IMG/VR virus record: IMGVR_UViG_3300035698_017170
Coordinates: 1-33,610 of that record
Origin: a virus
Reading direction: 5' to 3' (one strand)
Length of the DNA stretch: 33,610 nt
This document shows positions 1 to 7,091 of the stretch, in pieces. Position 1 is the stretch's first letter. Every line of letters begins with the position of its first letter. The notes beneath the pieces are model-generated. The model was not told the origin of the DNA. It saw nothing but the letters and a program-made list of their open reading frames with translations, and ran no database searches. Both the position numbers and the translations under genes were made by a program.

Positions 1-150
1 CCTAGACCTAGACTTATACCTAGACCAAACCCCAGCCCCAGCCCCAGCCCTAGCCCCGGACCAAGACCAAGACCCAGACCAAGACCCAGACTTAGACTTA
101 GATTTAGACTTAGATTTAGACACAGACTTAGACATCATAAATATATTCAT
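1..150 (-). CDS. Ser-X repeat peptide A (N-terminal part, runs off left edge)
   Basis: Fifty in-frame codons starting at the ATG at 150-148, with no stop before the window edge. The protein begins MNIFMMSKSVSKSK and continues as strict Ser-X dipeptides (SK, SG, SW, SR) with a short GAGAGAG-like stretch (Ala-Gly/Arg). Nearly every Ser is TCT and every Arg is AGG. The start overlaps the stop of the upstream 118-aa gene as TAATG, so translation is probably coupled. It is the same family as the genes at 32723-33610. On a circular map its missing C-terminus would be the partial gene at 33486-33610, after restoring one base at the joint. No known domain; function unknown. Confidence 0.7.
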   Translation of the reverse strand, partial: MNIFMMSKSVSKSKSKSKSKSGSWSGSWSWSGARAGAGAGVWSRYKSRSR

Positions 151-506
151 TAGTTTTGCTTAGTAGGAAGATCATGAGACCAAGGGAAAAAATCAGTCAC
201 TGAATCAATATTAACCCAACAAGTTCCAACAGGCTCTACTTCATCTAGATTGCCGTCTTTAATAAAATTCATGAACCTAGGGGTATCAGGAATAAAAGAA
301 GCCGACTCTAACTTTACAAAGTTATTATAGATACTTACAACCCTACCAACTGTATGATAAGTTACAGTTCTAAAGAAATAAGTTTTCCCAACTAAATCAT
401 CAAAGTGTCTGTTATCTGTATTAGAAACATTACTATCTGCAGTACCCACAGATTTAGACTCATCTTTTTTTACTGATTGTTCATACTCTACACCGTTAAT
501 TATCAT
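150..506 (-). CDS. Hypothetical 118-aa protein downstream of Nampt-like gene
   Basis: The start ATG at 506 is preceded by AGGAGAAAG inside the end of the Nampt-like gene (11-bp overlap), so it is the third gene of that operon. Residues 1-35 are polar, Ser/Asp-rich and probably disordered. Residues 36-115 form a compact domain with the segments LVGKTYFFRTVTYH, GRVVSI and a C-terminal PWSHDLP. I have an impression of similar small proteins in other tailed phages but cannot name the family. No catalytic motif is visible. Its stop overlaps the start of the first Ser-X gene (TAATG). Confidence 0.8.
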   Translation of the reverse strand: MIINGVEYEQSVKKDESKSVGTADSNVSNTDNRHFDDLVGKTYFFRTVTYHTVGRVVSIYNNFVKLESASFIPDTPRFMNFIKDGNLDEVEPVGTCWVNIDSVTDFFPWSHDLPTKQN

Positions 507-1980
507 TATTACTTTCTCCTTTTTTTTCTAATAAAACTCTTATATTATCTATTGATAAATCTTGAATCAATTTACCATCTTTAAAAACTACCTTTAACTC
601 TCCACCTGCCTCCTCATTTTCTGATTGATTATCTAATAATATATACTTCCCATCCTTTCTTTCTACTCTCAAGAGACCTTTCGCCGACTTTTTAATACCA
701 CTATCAGTTATAGGATTCTTAAAGATAGACCTCCTTTGCCCATTTACCACTCCACTAGTTGCTTTCATAGCAAAGCCAAGAGTGTCTCTAGTTAAATACT
801 CATAAGTAAAAGAACCAATGCCAAATACAATATTAGTACTAGCAAACCCTTTTTCTTTTAACTGTAGTAATATATCTTTTGCTCTCTGTATAGTAATAGA
901 ATCACCATATATGACTCCTACCTTGGCATTTAATTCCTTAAACCCTTTAGAGTTAATTTCTCCTCCAAATACATCCCACAATAACTCCACGACCCCTTTC
1001 TTTTCCCATATATCTTTCTTATCTATATCGCCACAGATAATTTTAACTGGATCTCCACTATCAGGTCTAATAACTACTTTTCCATCTCTACTATTAATTA
1101 TTTCTTTAAGTTTTGGTAAATACTCAACTAAAACCTCCCAGAGGTTCCAAGTATCAGATACAATAGAAATTACTCCAGAAGGATATACCTCTGTTATCAA
1201 TCTTTTGAAAGTATCAAATTCATGGCTATACCCGCATAAACTCATTACTGAGTGCTCTGTAGCAGCAACGGACCCACCGATATTATCACTTGGACCATAA
1301 TATTCATCTAGAGCCTGTATTGCTAAAGCCGTATCTGAACCATAGAAAGAAGTTAAATGCCCCATTCCAGAAAGAATAGCATCTTGTGTTCCAGACATAC
1401 CCCTAAAAGAAAAATCATGCCCTTGTATCCCAACAAAATCTATATTACTTGAAGTCTCTCTTGCTGCTTCAGTAAATATTTTCTTATACTGATGAGCAAT
1501 AGTGGCAGTAGTTATAGGCTTCCATAAGTAGCTAGAAAGTATTGACTCTAGGTAGTTAGTAAGCCAAAAAAAATCTGGATGAGTGTTAACTATGGTTAAG
1601 CAAGGCACCTTAATATCTACTAAGCTACCTTCTGGTAATGATTTTATTAGGATAGGCAAATACTGTAGCTTATGCAGAGCACTAATGTGGTCAACTCCTA
1701 TACTATTACCAACAATGCATTTGTCCATAAATTTCTTATATTCATTGACTACATCGCCTATATCTCTATTGAAAAAATTATTATTAAAAGCATCTACTAA
1801 AAAATCTTTTATAAAATACTGTAGCCCAAAAAACACAATCTTATCATTGAATTCAGCACCAAAATTAGACAACTTAGAGCTACGAGCTGTAAAGTTTGAA
1901 TACACTTCAGTAGTACCTTTAGGATATTGCCGATGATGATCTGCCTTATAAAAATCTATAGCTAATAATGGGTTTATCAT
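496..1980 (-). CDS. Nicotinamide phosphoribosyltransferase family protein (Nampt/NadV or NARP1 Namat type)
   Basis: 494 aa, the usual length for the NAMPT family. Visible landmarks are an N-terminal DFYKADHHRQYP (compare DSYKVTHYKQYP in NAMPT), HDFSFRGMSG near residue 190 holding the conserved Arg, GSDT near 215, the catalytic-type His in ATEHS near 242, RPDSGDP near 305 and YGDS plus FGIGS in the C-terminal half. The start chosen (1980) sits directly after GGAGAGG and overlaps the stop of the Prs-like gene as ATGA; an upstream in-frame ATG at 1992 lies inside that Shine-Dalgarno. Known family chemistry: nicotinamide plus PRPP gives NMN. In the phage NARP1 pathway the homologue Namat joins nicotinamide to ADPR-pyrophosphate to give NAD+. 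The Prs-like partner and the absence of an NMN adenylyltransferase favour NARP1, but substrate choice cannot be read from the sequence. Confidence 0.93.
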   Translation of the reverse strand: MINPLLAIDFYKADHHRQYPKGTTEVYSNFTARSSKLSNFGAEFNDKIVFFGLQYFIKDFLVDAFNNNFFNRDIGDVVNEYKKFMDKCIVGNSIGVDHISALHKLQYLPILIKSLPEGSLVDIKVPCLTIVNTHPDFFWLTNYLESILSSYLWKPITTATIAHQYKKIFTEAARETSSNIDFVGIQGHDFSFRGMSGTQDAILSGMGHLTSFYGSDTALAIQALDEYYGPSDNIGGSVAATEHSVMSLCGYSHEFDTFKRLITEVYPSGVISIVSDTWNLWEVLVEYLPKLKEIINSRDGKVVIRPDSGDPVKIICGDIDKKDIWEKKGVVELLWDVFGGEINSKGFKELNAKVGVIYGDSITIQRAKDILLQLKEKGFASTNIVFGIGSFTYEYLTRDTLGFAMKATSGVVNGQRRSIFKNPITDSGIKKSAKGLLRVERKDGKYILLDNQSENEEAGGELKVVFKDGKLIQDLSIDNIRVLLEKKGESNNDN

Positions 1981-2738
1981 TTTCCTCTCCATTCGTTAAT
2001 ATAAAATATATGCTCAAAATAAGCATCTAACTCTTTTCTTCCTTTAGAAAATATTGCATGTGTTATATATAAGTATAGAGAATTAACCATTTTATTTTTT
2101 AATTCTTTAGCTAAAGATATAAAGGTCATTCCCCCATCACAAATATCATCTAAAATAACTGCTTTCTTGCAATCACTAGGTATCTCTATAGAGATTGAGG
2201 TTATTTTTCCTGATTTGCAGTCTCTCACTTTCGTAGCTACAATAACTCTTGTGCAGTTAATATGATCAGCATACTTAGATACTTTATCAAAAGCTCCTTT
2301 ATCTGGGCATACTATATAACAAGAAGGATCTTCTAAAAGTAATTCAACTTTATTAGGGATCAAATCTATCCAGGTCTTAACAATTAAATTATTAATTAGC
2401 TTAGTACTAATATCTGAATGAACATCTAATGTAATAACCCTGCTTAAATTCATTCTATTTAGAATATCTGCCATTACTTCTAGACTAAATGCCTCGCCTA
2501 TATTGCAAGATCTATCTTGCCTAGCATAAGGTAAATATGGAATTGATAAAATAATTTCTGCATTATTTCTGACTTTTCTAATAGCATTTACACAAAGCAT
2601 GAGCTCTATGATATCAGTAGATGTATACAAATAAGCATAGATATTAACTATCCGATTATAAGAGATAGGAACTATTACTTGAGACTCACCCCCGGGGAAG
2701 CTAAATCTATGTATTTCTTTACCATCTATTATAATCAT
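1977..2738 (-). CDS. Ribose-phosphate pyrophosphokinase family protein (Prs-like; possible NARP1 ADPR-PP synthetase, Adps)
   Basis: 253 aa, shorter than the roughly 315 aa of bacterial Prs. Type I phosphoribosyltransferase fold with PYLPYARQDR (68-76), LDVHSD (104-109), CPDKGA (144-149), VATKVRD (167-173) and the PRPP-loop segment DDICDGGMT (197-205; DDxxDTGGT in Prs). Known Prs makes PRPP from ribose-5-P and ATP; Adps of the NARP1 pathway is a homologue that pyrophosphorylates ADP-ribose. Linkage to a Nampt-like gene by a 4-bp ATGA overlap suggests the latter (inference). It has a strong AGGAGGT ribosome site. A terminator lies about 100 bp upstream, and a weak promoter (TTGCTT at 2823-2818, 17-bp spacer, TAACGA) may restart transcription here. 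Confidence 0.9.
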   Translation of the reverse strand: MIIIDGKEIHRFSFPGGESQVIVPISYNRIVNIYAYLYTSTDIIELMLCVNAIRKVRNNAEIILSIPYLPYARQDRSCNIGEAFSLEVMADILNRMNLSRVITLDVHSDISTKLINNLIVKTWIDLIPNKVELLLEDPSCYIVCPDKGAFDKVSKYADHINCTRVIVATKVRDCKSGKITSISIEIPSDCKKAVILDDICDGGMTFISLAKELKNKMVNSLYLYITHAIFSKGRKELDAYFEHIFYINEWRGK

Positions 2739-2835
2739 ACTACCTCCTATCTGTTATTAGAGATACGAGAAGTAGTTGAATATTTTTTGGAATATCGTTA
2801 AACTGTCATCGTATTCTAAGCAAATACATAGTACC

Positions 2836-2873
2836 AAAAAGCCCTAGTGACCGCAATAGTTCTAGGGCTTTTT
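2836..2873. terminator. Bidirectional rho-independent terminator upstream of Prs-like gene
   Basis: Perfect 12-bp inverted repeat AAAAAGCCCTAG / CTAGGGCTTTTT with a 14-nt loop. T runs follow the stem on both strands. It lies between the replication genes and the Prs/Nampt pair, so leftward early transcription would stop here unless antiterminated. The rest of 2739-2953 holds only the Prs leader and no gene that I can see. Confidence 0.8.
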
Positions 2874-2953
2874 CTTTAAATAATCTTCTAATATTACTAA
2901 AATAATAAAAAAAACCATACCTATGCAAATAATATCACCAGCATCTATTTTTA

Positions 2954-3130
2954 TTATTCTTCCTCTAGAGTTATTTCACAAACATCTTTTTCTATACCAC
3001 AGAATCTAGCAAACATAACTGGCAATCCAGACTTATCTGCTCTAACTTTATCTTGATCTGTAAATTCTCTTTCACACTCTCCAGTACAATTAGGAGATAT
3101 ACAGAATGTCATATCTTTGTAGCAAATCAT
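2954..3130 (-). CDS. Small Cys-rich, probably zinc-binding protein (58 aa)
   Basis: Starts at the ATG at 3130, with GGAGGG supplied by the end of the P-like gene, one base past its stop. Cysteines at residues 3, 10, 15, 19, 44 and 51; the block TFCISPNCTGECER looks like one half of a zinc site. Small proteins with this FCxSPxC pattern are, from memory, common in tailed phages next to replication genes. Function unknown. Confidence 0.75.
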   Translation of the reverse strand: MICYKDMTFCISPNCTGECEREFTDQDKVRADKSGLPVMFARFCGIEKDVCEITLEEE

Positions 3131-3131
3131 T

Positions 3132-3773
3132 TTAACCCTCCAGAGAACTAATTAATTTATTTCTTATAGGCTCATACTTGCAATTATCATAGAAGTATTT
3201 CTTACCATCAAATATCTTCCCCTTAATCTTCTTCAATTTAATCATCTCTTCCCAAAACATTATATCTCCATCAAGAGTTCTAGTTAGCAATGACTCCTGC
3301 CATGGCTTTTCATTGCCTATATTTTCTCTAGCTTCTTCAGCTATTAAGTGCTGATTCTTTAGGAACATTAATCCACTAAACTTGCCAATAGTAGGGGGAT
3401 AGTCATTAGGATTATCTAGAAGATCTTTTACTACAGCTATACTTACCTTTCTAGAATACTTAGATATCTCACAAGCCCATACTATTATCAGCTCACACTG
3501 CTCATCTAAGCTCTCTGGTAGCTTGTACATTGGGTAGTATAAACTCCATATCTTGCTTACAAGCTGATCAGTATATGAAATAAGCTCCTGAATAGTGAAG
3601 TACTCCTCACTAATTTCATGAAATGGATTATTATTTACCATCTCTATTATCATATCCCACCTGACCAACTGCTGTTTTTGCTGACCATTCACTGTAGGCG
3701 CCTTGGATAGCATTGCTAAGTTGTCTTCTTGTTTGTACATCTTTGCGTTTTGTTGTTGATTTTCTAAATCCAT
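3132..3773 (-). CDS. Lambda P-like replication protein (putative helicase loader)
   Basis: 213 aa. The C-terminal half has a helical layout and the segment YPPTIGKFSGLM, which matches the (Y/W)PPSxxEF pattern of lambda P-type helicase loaders. Known role of the family: bring host DnaB to the initiator at the origin. Position directly after an O-like initiator supports this. The start at 3773 follows GGAGAG at a good distance; it lies inside the previous gene, giving a 143-bp overlap in a different frame. Internal Met at residue 12, 21 or 41 could be alternative starts. The first 35 residues are Gln/Asn-rich and probably disordered. Confidence 0.72.
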   Translation of the reverse strand: MDLENQQQNAKMYKQEDNLAMLSKAPTVNGQQKQQLVRWDMIIEMVNNNPFHEISEEYFTIQELISYTDQLVSKIWSLYYPMYKLPESLDEQCELIIVWACEISKYSRKVSIAVVKDLLDNPNDYPPTIGKFSGLMFLKNQHLIAEEARENIGNEKPWQESLLTRTLDGDIMFWEEMIKLKKIKGKIFDGKKYFYDNCKYEPIRNKLISSLEG

Positions 3774-4749
3774 CTAAGTACTCTCCATCGCTATAAGGTT
3801 GTAGTGCATCTATCCGGGAATCATGTATCCCATTACGTTCTAAGTTTTTTAGTGCATTGCATGCTGAACCAATAATTAAATCTGCATCTTGGATCTCAGC
3901 ATTCCTAATGAAAGTGATTGCCATCTTGTACATAGGTGGCTCTCCTCTCATATCTGAACTTACCTGCTTATCTAGCCACTCGAATATTGTTGCTAATAAT
4001 ACTCCTTCTCTATCTTCTGTCGTATGTCTATTCCATATGTCTAAGCACGTACGCTTACCCTGAGGCTTCTTACTGCTTAGTTTGTGGTATAGGCGCCACC
4101 AATCATTGAAGCTCACTAAAGGGCTAACAAGGGCTTCTTTGAGCCTCTCATTGATGATCTCAGTATATATACTCCTGCAATCAGGCAGCTGGTCAAACAT
4201 AAGTAATAACTTACGTGTCATATCTTTTGCATCTGGATCTAATTTATTGTCTTTTTTATGAACACTGTCCACTATATATTTATTATTATTACTTAAAGCA
4301 TTTATATTATGTTTACTTAAAGCATTTGTGCGCGGTTCCACCACCCCTGGCAAAACTGTAAGGGTGGCTTTTCCCCCAGGCTTACAGTTTTCGTAAGGGT
4401 GGGGGGATGCCTCTTTATGCAATTTCTCCAGAGTATGCTTACAGTAAATGAAGTTAATATGAACATAATGAGCAATTACTTGGTTGCTCTTATTACGAAC
4501 AGATACATTATGTATTAGACCAAGAACCTCTAGTCTCTTCTTATACTTTCTAACCTTATGCTCGCCCCAATTTAGACCTTTAGCTACAAAGTGTGTCGTT
4601 GCCTTAGGCTGATTAGTTTTCTGCCACTTAGCTGTGTAATAATAAAAAGTGTACAAAGCAATTAACTCTGCTGGGTTATCATCTTTTAGAAATACATCTA
4701 GAAGATATTTGCTTAATACTATTGGCTCTTCGTTAATATCATATTGCAT
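3631..4749 (-). CDS. Lambda O-like replication initiator with N-terminal winged helix
   Basis: 372 aa, ATG at 4749 preceded by AAGGAG. The N-terminal 110 residues look like a winged-helix DNA-binding domain: ELIALYTFYYYTAKWQ, a KGLNWGEHKVRKYKKRLEVLGLI recognition-helix region, then a basic wing. Residues about 125-165 are a low-complexity linker encoded by the repeat cluster at 4289-4402, the usual place for iterons in O-type initiators. The C-terminal part has no recognised enzyme motif. Next to a P-like gene, the role is most likely origin recognition and helicase recruitment (inference from family and context). Confidence 0.7.
   Translation of the reverse strand: MQYDINEEPIVLSKYLLDVFLKDDNPAELIALYTFYYYTAKWQKTNQPKATTHFVAKGLNWGEHKVRKYKKRLEVLGLIHNVSVRNKSNQVIAHYVHINFIYCKHTLEKLHKEASPHPYENCKPGGKATLTVLPGVVEPRTNALSKHNINALSNNNKYIVDSVHKKDNKLDPDAKDMTRKLLLMFDQLPDCRSIYTEIINERLKEALVSPLVSFNDWWRLYHKLSSKKPQGKRTCLDIWNRHTTEDREGVLLATIFEWLDKQVSSDMRGEPPMYKMAITFIRNAEIQDADLIIGSACNALKNLERNGIHDSRIDALQPYSDGEYLDGFRKSTTKRKDVQTRRQLSNAIQGAYSEWSAKTAVGQVGYDNRDGK
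4289..4402. other. Candidate replication origin inside the O-like gene
   Basis: A dense repeat cluster in the linker-coding part of the initiator gene. TTACTTAAAGCATTT occurs twice (4289-4303 and 4313-4327, 24 bp apart). AAAACTGTAAG (4352-4362) and CTTACAGTTTT (4381-4391) form a perfect 11-bp inverted repeat. GTAAGGGTGG occurs twice (4358-4367, 4393-4402). A GC-rich patch adjoins an AT-rich patch. In lambdoid phages the origin sits at this place. Not proven by sequence alone. Confidence 0.45.
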
Positions 4750-4785
4750 TATTACTCCTTGTATAAAATGCTTTAGTAAAAAATA

Positions 4786-5190
4786 TTATCTGCTTAGAAC
4801 ATGGGGGGGGATATTCTTTATCCGTATACTACTATTACTACTATCTATGTTTGAATAAATGCTGTCATACCTATCAAAACTTGCAAATATCTTAATAAGA
4901 TCTTCATTACCAGACTTATTTGGTAGTATAAAAAAATATTCTAATCTTTTCTTAATAGATATAACTTCCTCATATGTACCTCTATATAGTGCTCTATGTG
5001 AACAAAATCGATTACACGCATGTTGTTTTCTGCACTTATAATAAATTACATATTTTTCCTGCCCTGTTATGCCTGAAAATTTTTTTTCTGATATAACTTC
5101 AAACCTCTTCTTTCTTCCACATTCTGTACAGTATTCATCTACTGTAAGTTCATACACCAAATTATTTTTATCATGTACTATTACGTTCAT
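4786..5190 (-). CDS. Hypothetical protein with Cys/His cluster (134 aa)
   Basis: The start ATG at 5190 overlaps the stop of the Cro-like gene as TAATG. Residues 20-65 contain YCTECGRKKR and, later, YKCRKQHACNRFCSH: five Cys and two His that could bind zinc. The C-terminal third is polar and Ser/Asp-rich. I do not recognise the family. Position between an early regulator and the replication initiator suggests an early regulatory or replication accessory role (inference). Confidence 0.65.
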   Translation of the reverse strand: MNVIVHDKNNLVYELTVDEYCTECGRKKRFEVISEKKFSGITGQEKYVIYYKCRKQHACNRFCSHRALYRGTYEEVISIKKRLEYFFILPNKSGNEDLIKIFASFDRYDSIYSNIDSSNSSIRIKNIPPHVLSR

Positions 5191-5408
5191 TATATTTCCT
5201 CCAACAAAAGGTCATTTAGTGTAACTTCTTTATTAGTAGCCTTACATATTCTTATAGCTGCTGATGCTCCAGGCTTGCGACCCTTATATGCATACTGCCC
5301 AAGTGACCCAGCAGGCATGTTGGCTTCGAAAGCTAACTTGCTACTAAAAGCTGCAATAGATACATTATGTTTAGATGCTTGCTTCTCGATATAATCTTTA
5401 AGTTTCAT
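5190..5408 (-). CDS. Cro/YdaS-like transcriptional regulator
   Basis: 72 aa, ATG at 5408 behind AAAGGA. Layout fits a small helix-turn-helix repressor: KDYIEKQASKHNVSIAAFSSKL as the first helices, GSLGQYAYKGRKPGASAAIRICKATNKEVTLNDLL as the recognition and C-terminal part (the GxRxPxxxxAxxIxxATxxxVTxxDL pattern of YdaS/Cro-type proteins). It is the first gene of the leftward arm and faces a region full of inverted repeats, as expected of a Cro-type switch. No partner CI-like repressor is visible. Confidence 0.65.
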   Translation of the reverse strand: MKLKDYIEKQASKHNVSIAAFSSKLAFEANMPAGSLGQYAYKGRKPGASAAIRICKATNKEVTLNDLLLEEI

Positions 5409-5463
5409 ATTTATTCCTTTTTAAAAAATTATTAACTACAGACTTAACTAACTTATTCATCCT

Positions 5464-5572
5464 GGGGATACTTTTTGACCATTTTTTATCATTCTTTATA
5501 TATAAACTTCTTATGCAAATGATAACCCCTTAATACTAGTCTTCTTTTGTCTTTACCTTTCACTCTATCCCC
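5464..5572. promoter_or_regulatory. Divergent control region with candidate operator repeats
   Basis: Within the gene-free 5409-5661: GGGGATA (5464-5470) and its complement TATCCCC (5566-5572), and TTATCATT (5486-5493) with AATGATAA (5518-5525). The last pair flanks a minus-strand promoter-like site (TTATCA, 17 bp, TATATA). Probable binding sites for the Cro-like protein; assignment is inference. Confidence 0.4.
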
Positions 5573-5582
5573 TTTATTTAAT

Positions 5583-5648
5583 TTGTTTGTTAAAAGTGTT
5601 TGACAAAGACAATCTAACATAATACTATGCTTATGTAAACACAAACAA
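5583..5648 (+). promoter_or_regulatory. Rightward early sigma70 promoter with flanking inverted repeat
   Basis: TTGACA at 5600-5605, 17-bp spacer, TACTAT at 5623-5628: a near-consensus host sigma70 promoter about 35 bp before the first rightward gene. It is bracketed by TTGTTTGT (5583-5590) and ACAAACAA (5641-5648), an 8-bp inverted repeat that could be a split operator. Confidence 0.75.
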
Positions 5649-5661
5649 CGACGGAGACATC

Positions 5662-6021
5662 ATGTTTAAAGATGCAATTAAAGAAATAGCTTATGATAGA
5701 AAAGTATGGGAAGAAGTAGATGATGAAGACCGTATGTATCTATATAGTGAGTTTATTAAAACCAAAGATGGTTTAGAATATATTAACGATTGCTTTAGTG
5801 GTGAAGGAAATGAAAGCAAGATAAAAGATTTGATAATCATGATGTTTGGAATAAAAGGAATACCAAGTGATGATACTTTAGAAGATCTATCTGCATTGAT
5901 ATTTTCTATAGCTGATGAATACTTAAATGAAATAATGTTCCATAATTTCAATGATGCTTTTGCACAAGTTGAGCTAGATATGGAAATAGAATTTCTAGAA
6001 AACATAGATCTTGGAGAATAG
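5662..6021 (+). CDS. Hypothetical acidic early protein (119 aa)
   Basis: First gene after the rightward promoter, ATG behind GGAGA. Very acidic (many Asp/Glu in both termini) and predicted mainly helical. No motif recognised. Acidic first-early proteins of phages often act as DNA mimics or host takeover factors, but nothing specific shows that here. Confidence 0.75.
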   Translation: MFKDAIKEIAYDRKVWEEVDDEDRMYLYSEFIKTKDGLEYINDCFSGEGNESKIKDLIIMMFGIKGIPSDDTLEDLSALIFSIADEYLNEIMFHNFNDAFAQVELDMEIEFLENIDLGE

Positions 6022-6023
6022 TT

Positions 6024-6326
6024 ATGAGTAATGTAGTAAGACTAAATATTGTAAGTAACATTGATCCTGTAGCTGTGTTAGTTGATGACTTAGGAGCAGT
6101 TAGAGAGCAGATTAAAACTCTTCAGTCCAAAGAAAAGATTCTTAAAGATCAGTTAATGAGACAAGAAGATGGACTAGTTAGTGGGTATGAGTTTGTTATG
6201 ATAATTAAAAATAGTAATCGCAAGAGTTTAGATTCTAAGAGCCTAAAATCTGAATACGGAGTTGACTGGTATGCTAGTCATTGCAAAGAAAGCATAGTTA
6301 AATCAATTGTAACTAGCAGGAAATAG
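6024..6326 (+). CDS. Hypothetical coiled-coil protein upstream of ERF (100 aa)
   Basis: Starts two bases after the previous stop, with GGAGA in the upstream gene's end. Residues 15-50 form a likely coiled coil (VDDLGAVREQIKTLQSKEKILKDQL). The C-terminal part, with NRKSLDSKSLKSEYGVDWY and a final KSIVTSRK, resembles the tail of small phage proteins that accompany recombinases. I infer a role in the recombination module. Confidence 0.72.
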   Translation: MSNVVRLNIVSNIDPVAVLVDDLGAVREQIKTLQSKEKILKDQLMRQEDGLVSGYEFVMIIKNSNRKSLDSKSLKSEYGVDWYASHCKESIVKSIVTSRK

Positions 6327-6328
6327 TT

Positions 6329-6454
6329 ATGAATATGGATATAGCAAAAGTTGTATTAACAGTAATTATAATATTTTCATTAGTTTCTATTAATAATCAT
6401 CTTGTAAAAGTTGATCATCATTTAATAGAATTAGTAAACAACATAGCAAGATAG
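6329..6454 (+). CDS. Small single-pass membrane protein (41 aa)
   Basis: ATG at 6329 two bases after the previous stop TAG. Residues 5-21 (IAKVVLTVIIIFSLVSI) are one membrane span, followed by a short polar tail rich in His and Leu. Too small for homology; position between the coiled-coil and ERF genes supports that it is real. Confidence 0.5.
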   Translation: MNMDIAKVVLTVIIIFSLVSINNHLVKVDHHLIELVNNIAR

Positions 6455-6465
6455 CGGAGAATAAA

Positions 6466-7074
6466 ATGGAAATAATAAACACAAGCTTCAAGAAAAGTGA
6501 ATCAATAGCAGTGATATCATCAGCTATGGCAAAGTCTCAATTAGAAATGGGAAAGTTAATTAAGAATGCTAAAAACCCATTCTTTAAAAATAATTATGCT
6601 GATCTAGCTGCAGTTATTGAGGCATGCAAAGACTCATTGAATAGTCATGATATAGCAGTTATTCAAAGTCCTTGTGGTGATAATGGTCTAGTTGGCGTTA
6701 CTACATTGTTAGCTCATAAGTCAGGAGAGTGGTTGGAAGGTACCTTGATGTTATCCCCCGTCAAGAAAGACCCACAGGGAGCAGGATCATGTATTACATA
6801 TGCTAGGCGGTATGCCCTTGCAGCTATGGTTGGATTAGCTCAGGAAGATGATGATGGAGAGATAGCAGTTTCTAGGAAGAGTACCCCTAAAGCTATCTCT
6901 GCTTCTTCTAAAGCTATTAGTAGCAGCGAGATAGAGTTCATATCTTCACAAGCAAAAGGTTCTACTAGTATAGAAGAACTAACTAAACTATTTAAATCAC
7001 TAACATCATCCCAGCAAGAATCTCTTAAAGGAGTCTTTGGGGAAGTTAGAGGTAATTTAGGTAGATCAACTTAA
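6466..7074 (+). CDS. erf: ERF-family single-strand annealing protein
   Basis: 202 aa, ATG behind GGAGA. Typical ERF core: an N-terminal helix ELxKAMxxxQ-like segment (SSAMAKSQLEMGKLIKNAK), NPFFKNNYADLAAVIEACK, then HKSGEWLEG and the hallmark DPQGAGSCITYARRYALAAMVGLAQEDDDGE. The C-terminal 60 residues are a Ser/Lys-rich linker and a small helical tail. Known role: anneals complementary single strands and promotes recombination, for example to circularise or concatenate phage DNA. It is paired with the SSB-like gene at 7612, as in other phages. Such an annealase could also drive expansion of the repeat array at the window edges (inference). Confidence 0.93.
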   Translation: MEIINTSFKKSESIAVISSAMAKSQLEMGKLIKNAKNPFFKNNYADLAAVIEACKDSLNSHDIAVIQSPCGDNGLVGVTTLLAHKSGEWLEGTLMLSPVKKDPQGAGSCITYARRYALAAMVGLAQEDDDGEIAVSRKSTPKAISASSKAISSSEIEFISSQAKGSTSIEELTKLFKSLTSSQQESLKGVFGEVRGNLGRST

Positions 7075-7091
7075 CATTAAAAGGAAATATT

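Noticed and set aside
1-150. Plus-strand open frame through the repeat reading Pro-Arg/Leu-Arg dipeptides
   Set aside because: It has no start codon with a ribosome site in the window and is the mirror of the minus-strand hexamer, while the minus frame has starts, Shine-Dalgarno sites and coupling.
818-1936. Plus-strand frames of 117 and 160 codons opposite the Nampt-like gene
   Set aside because: They are antisense to a clear enzyme gene and show no ribosome sites or recognisable domains.
5190-5661. Lysogeny module
   Set aside because: A Cro-like gene and operators are present, but no integrase, attachment site or CI-like repressor was found anywhere in the window.
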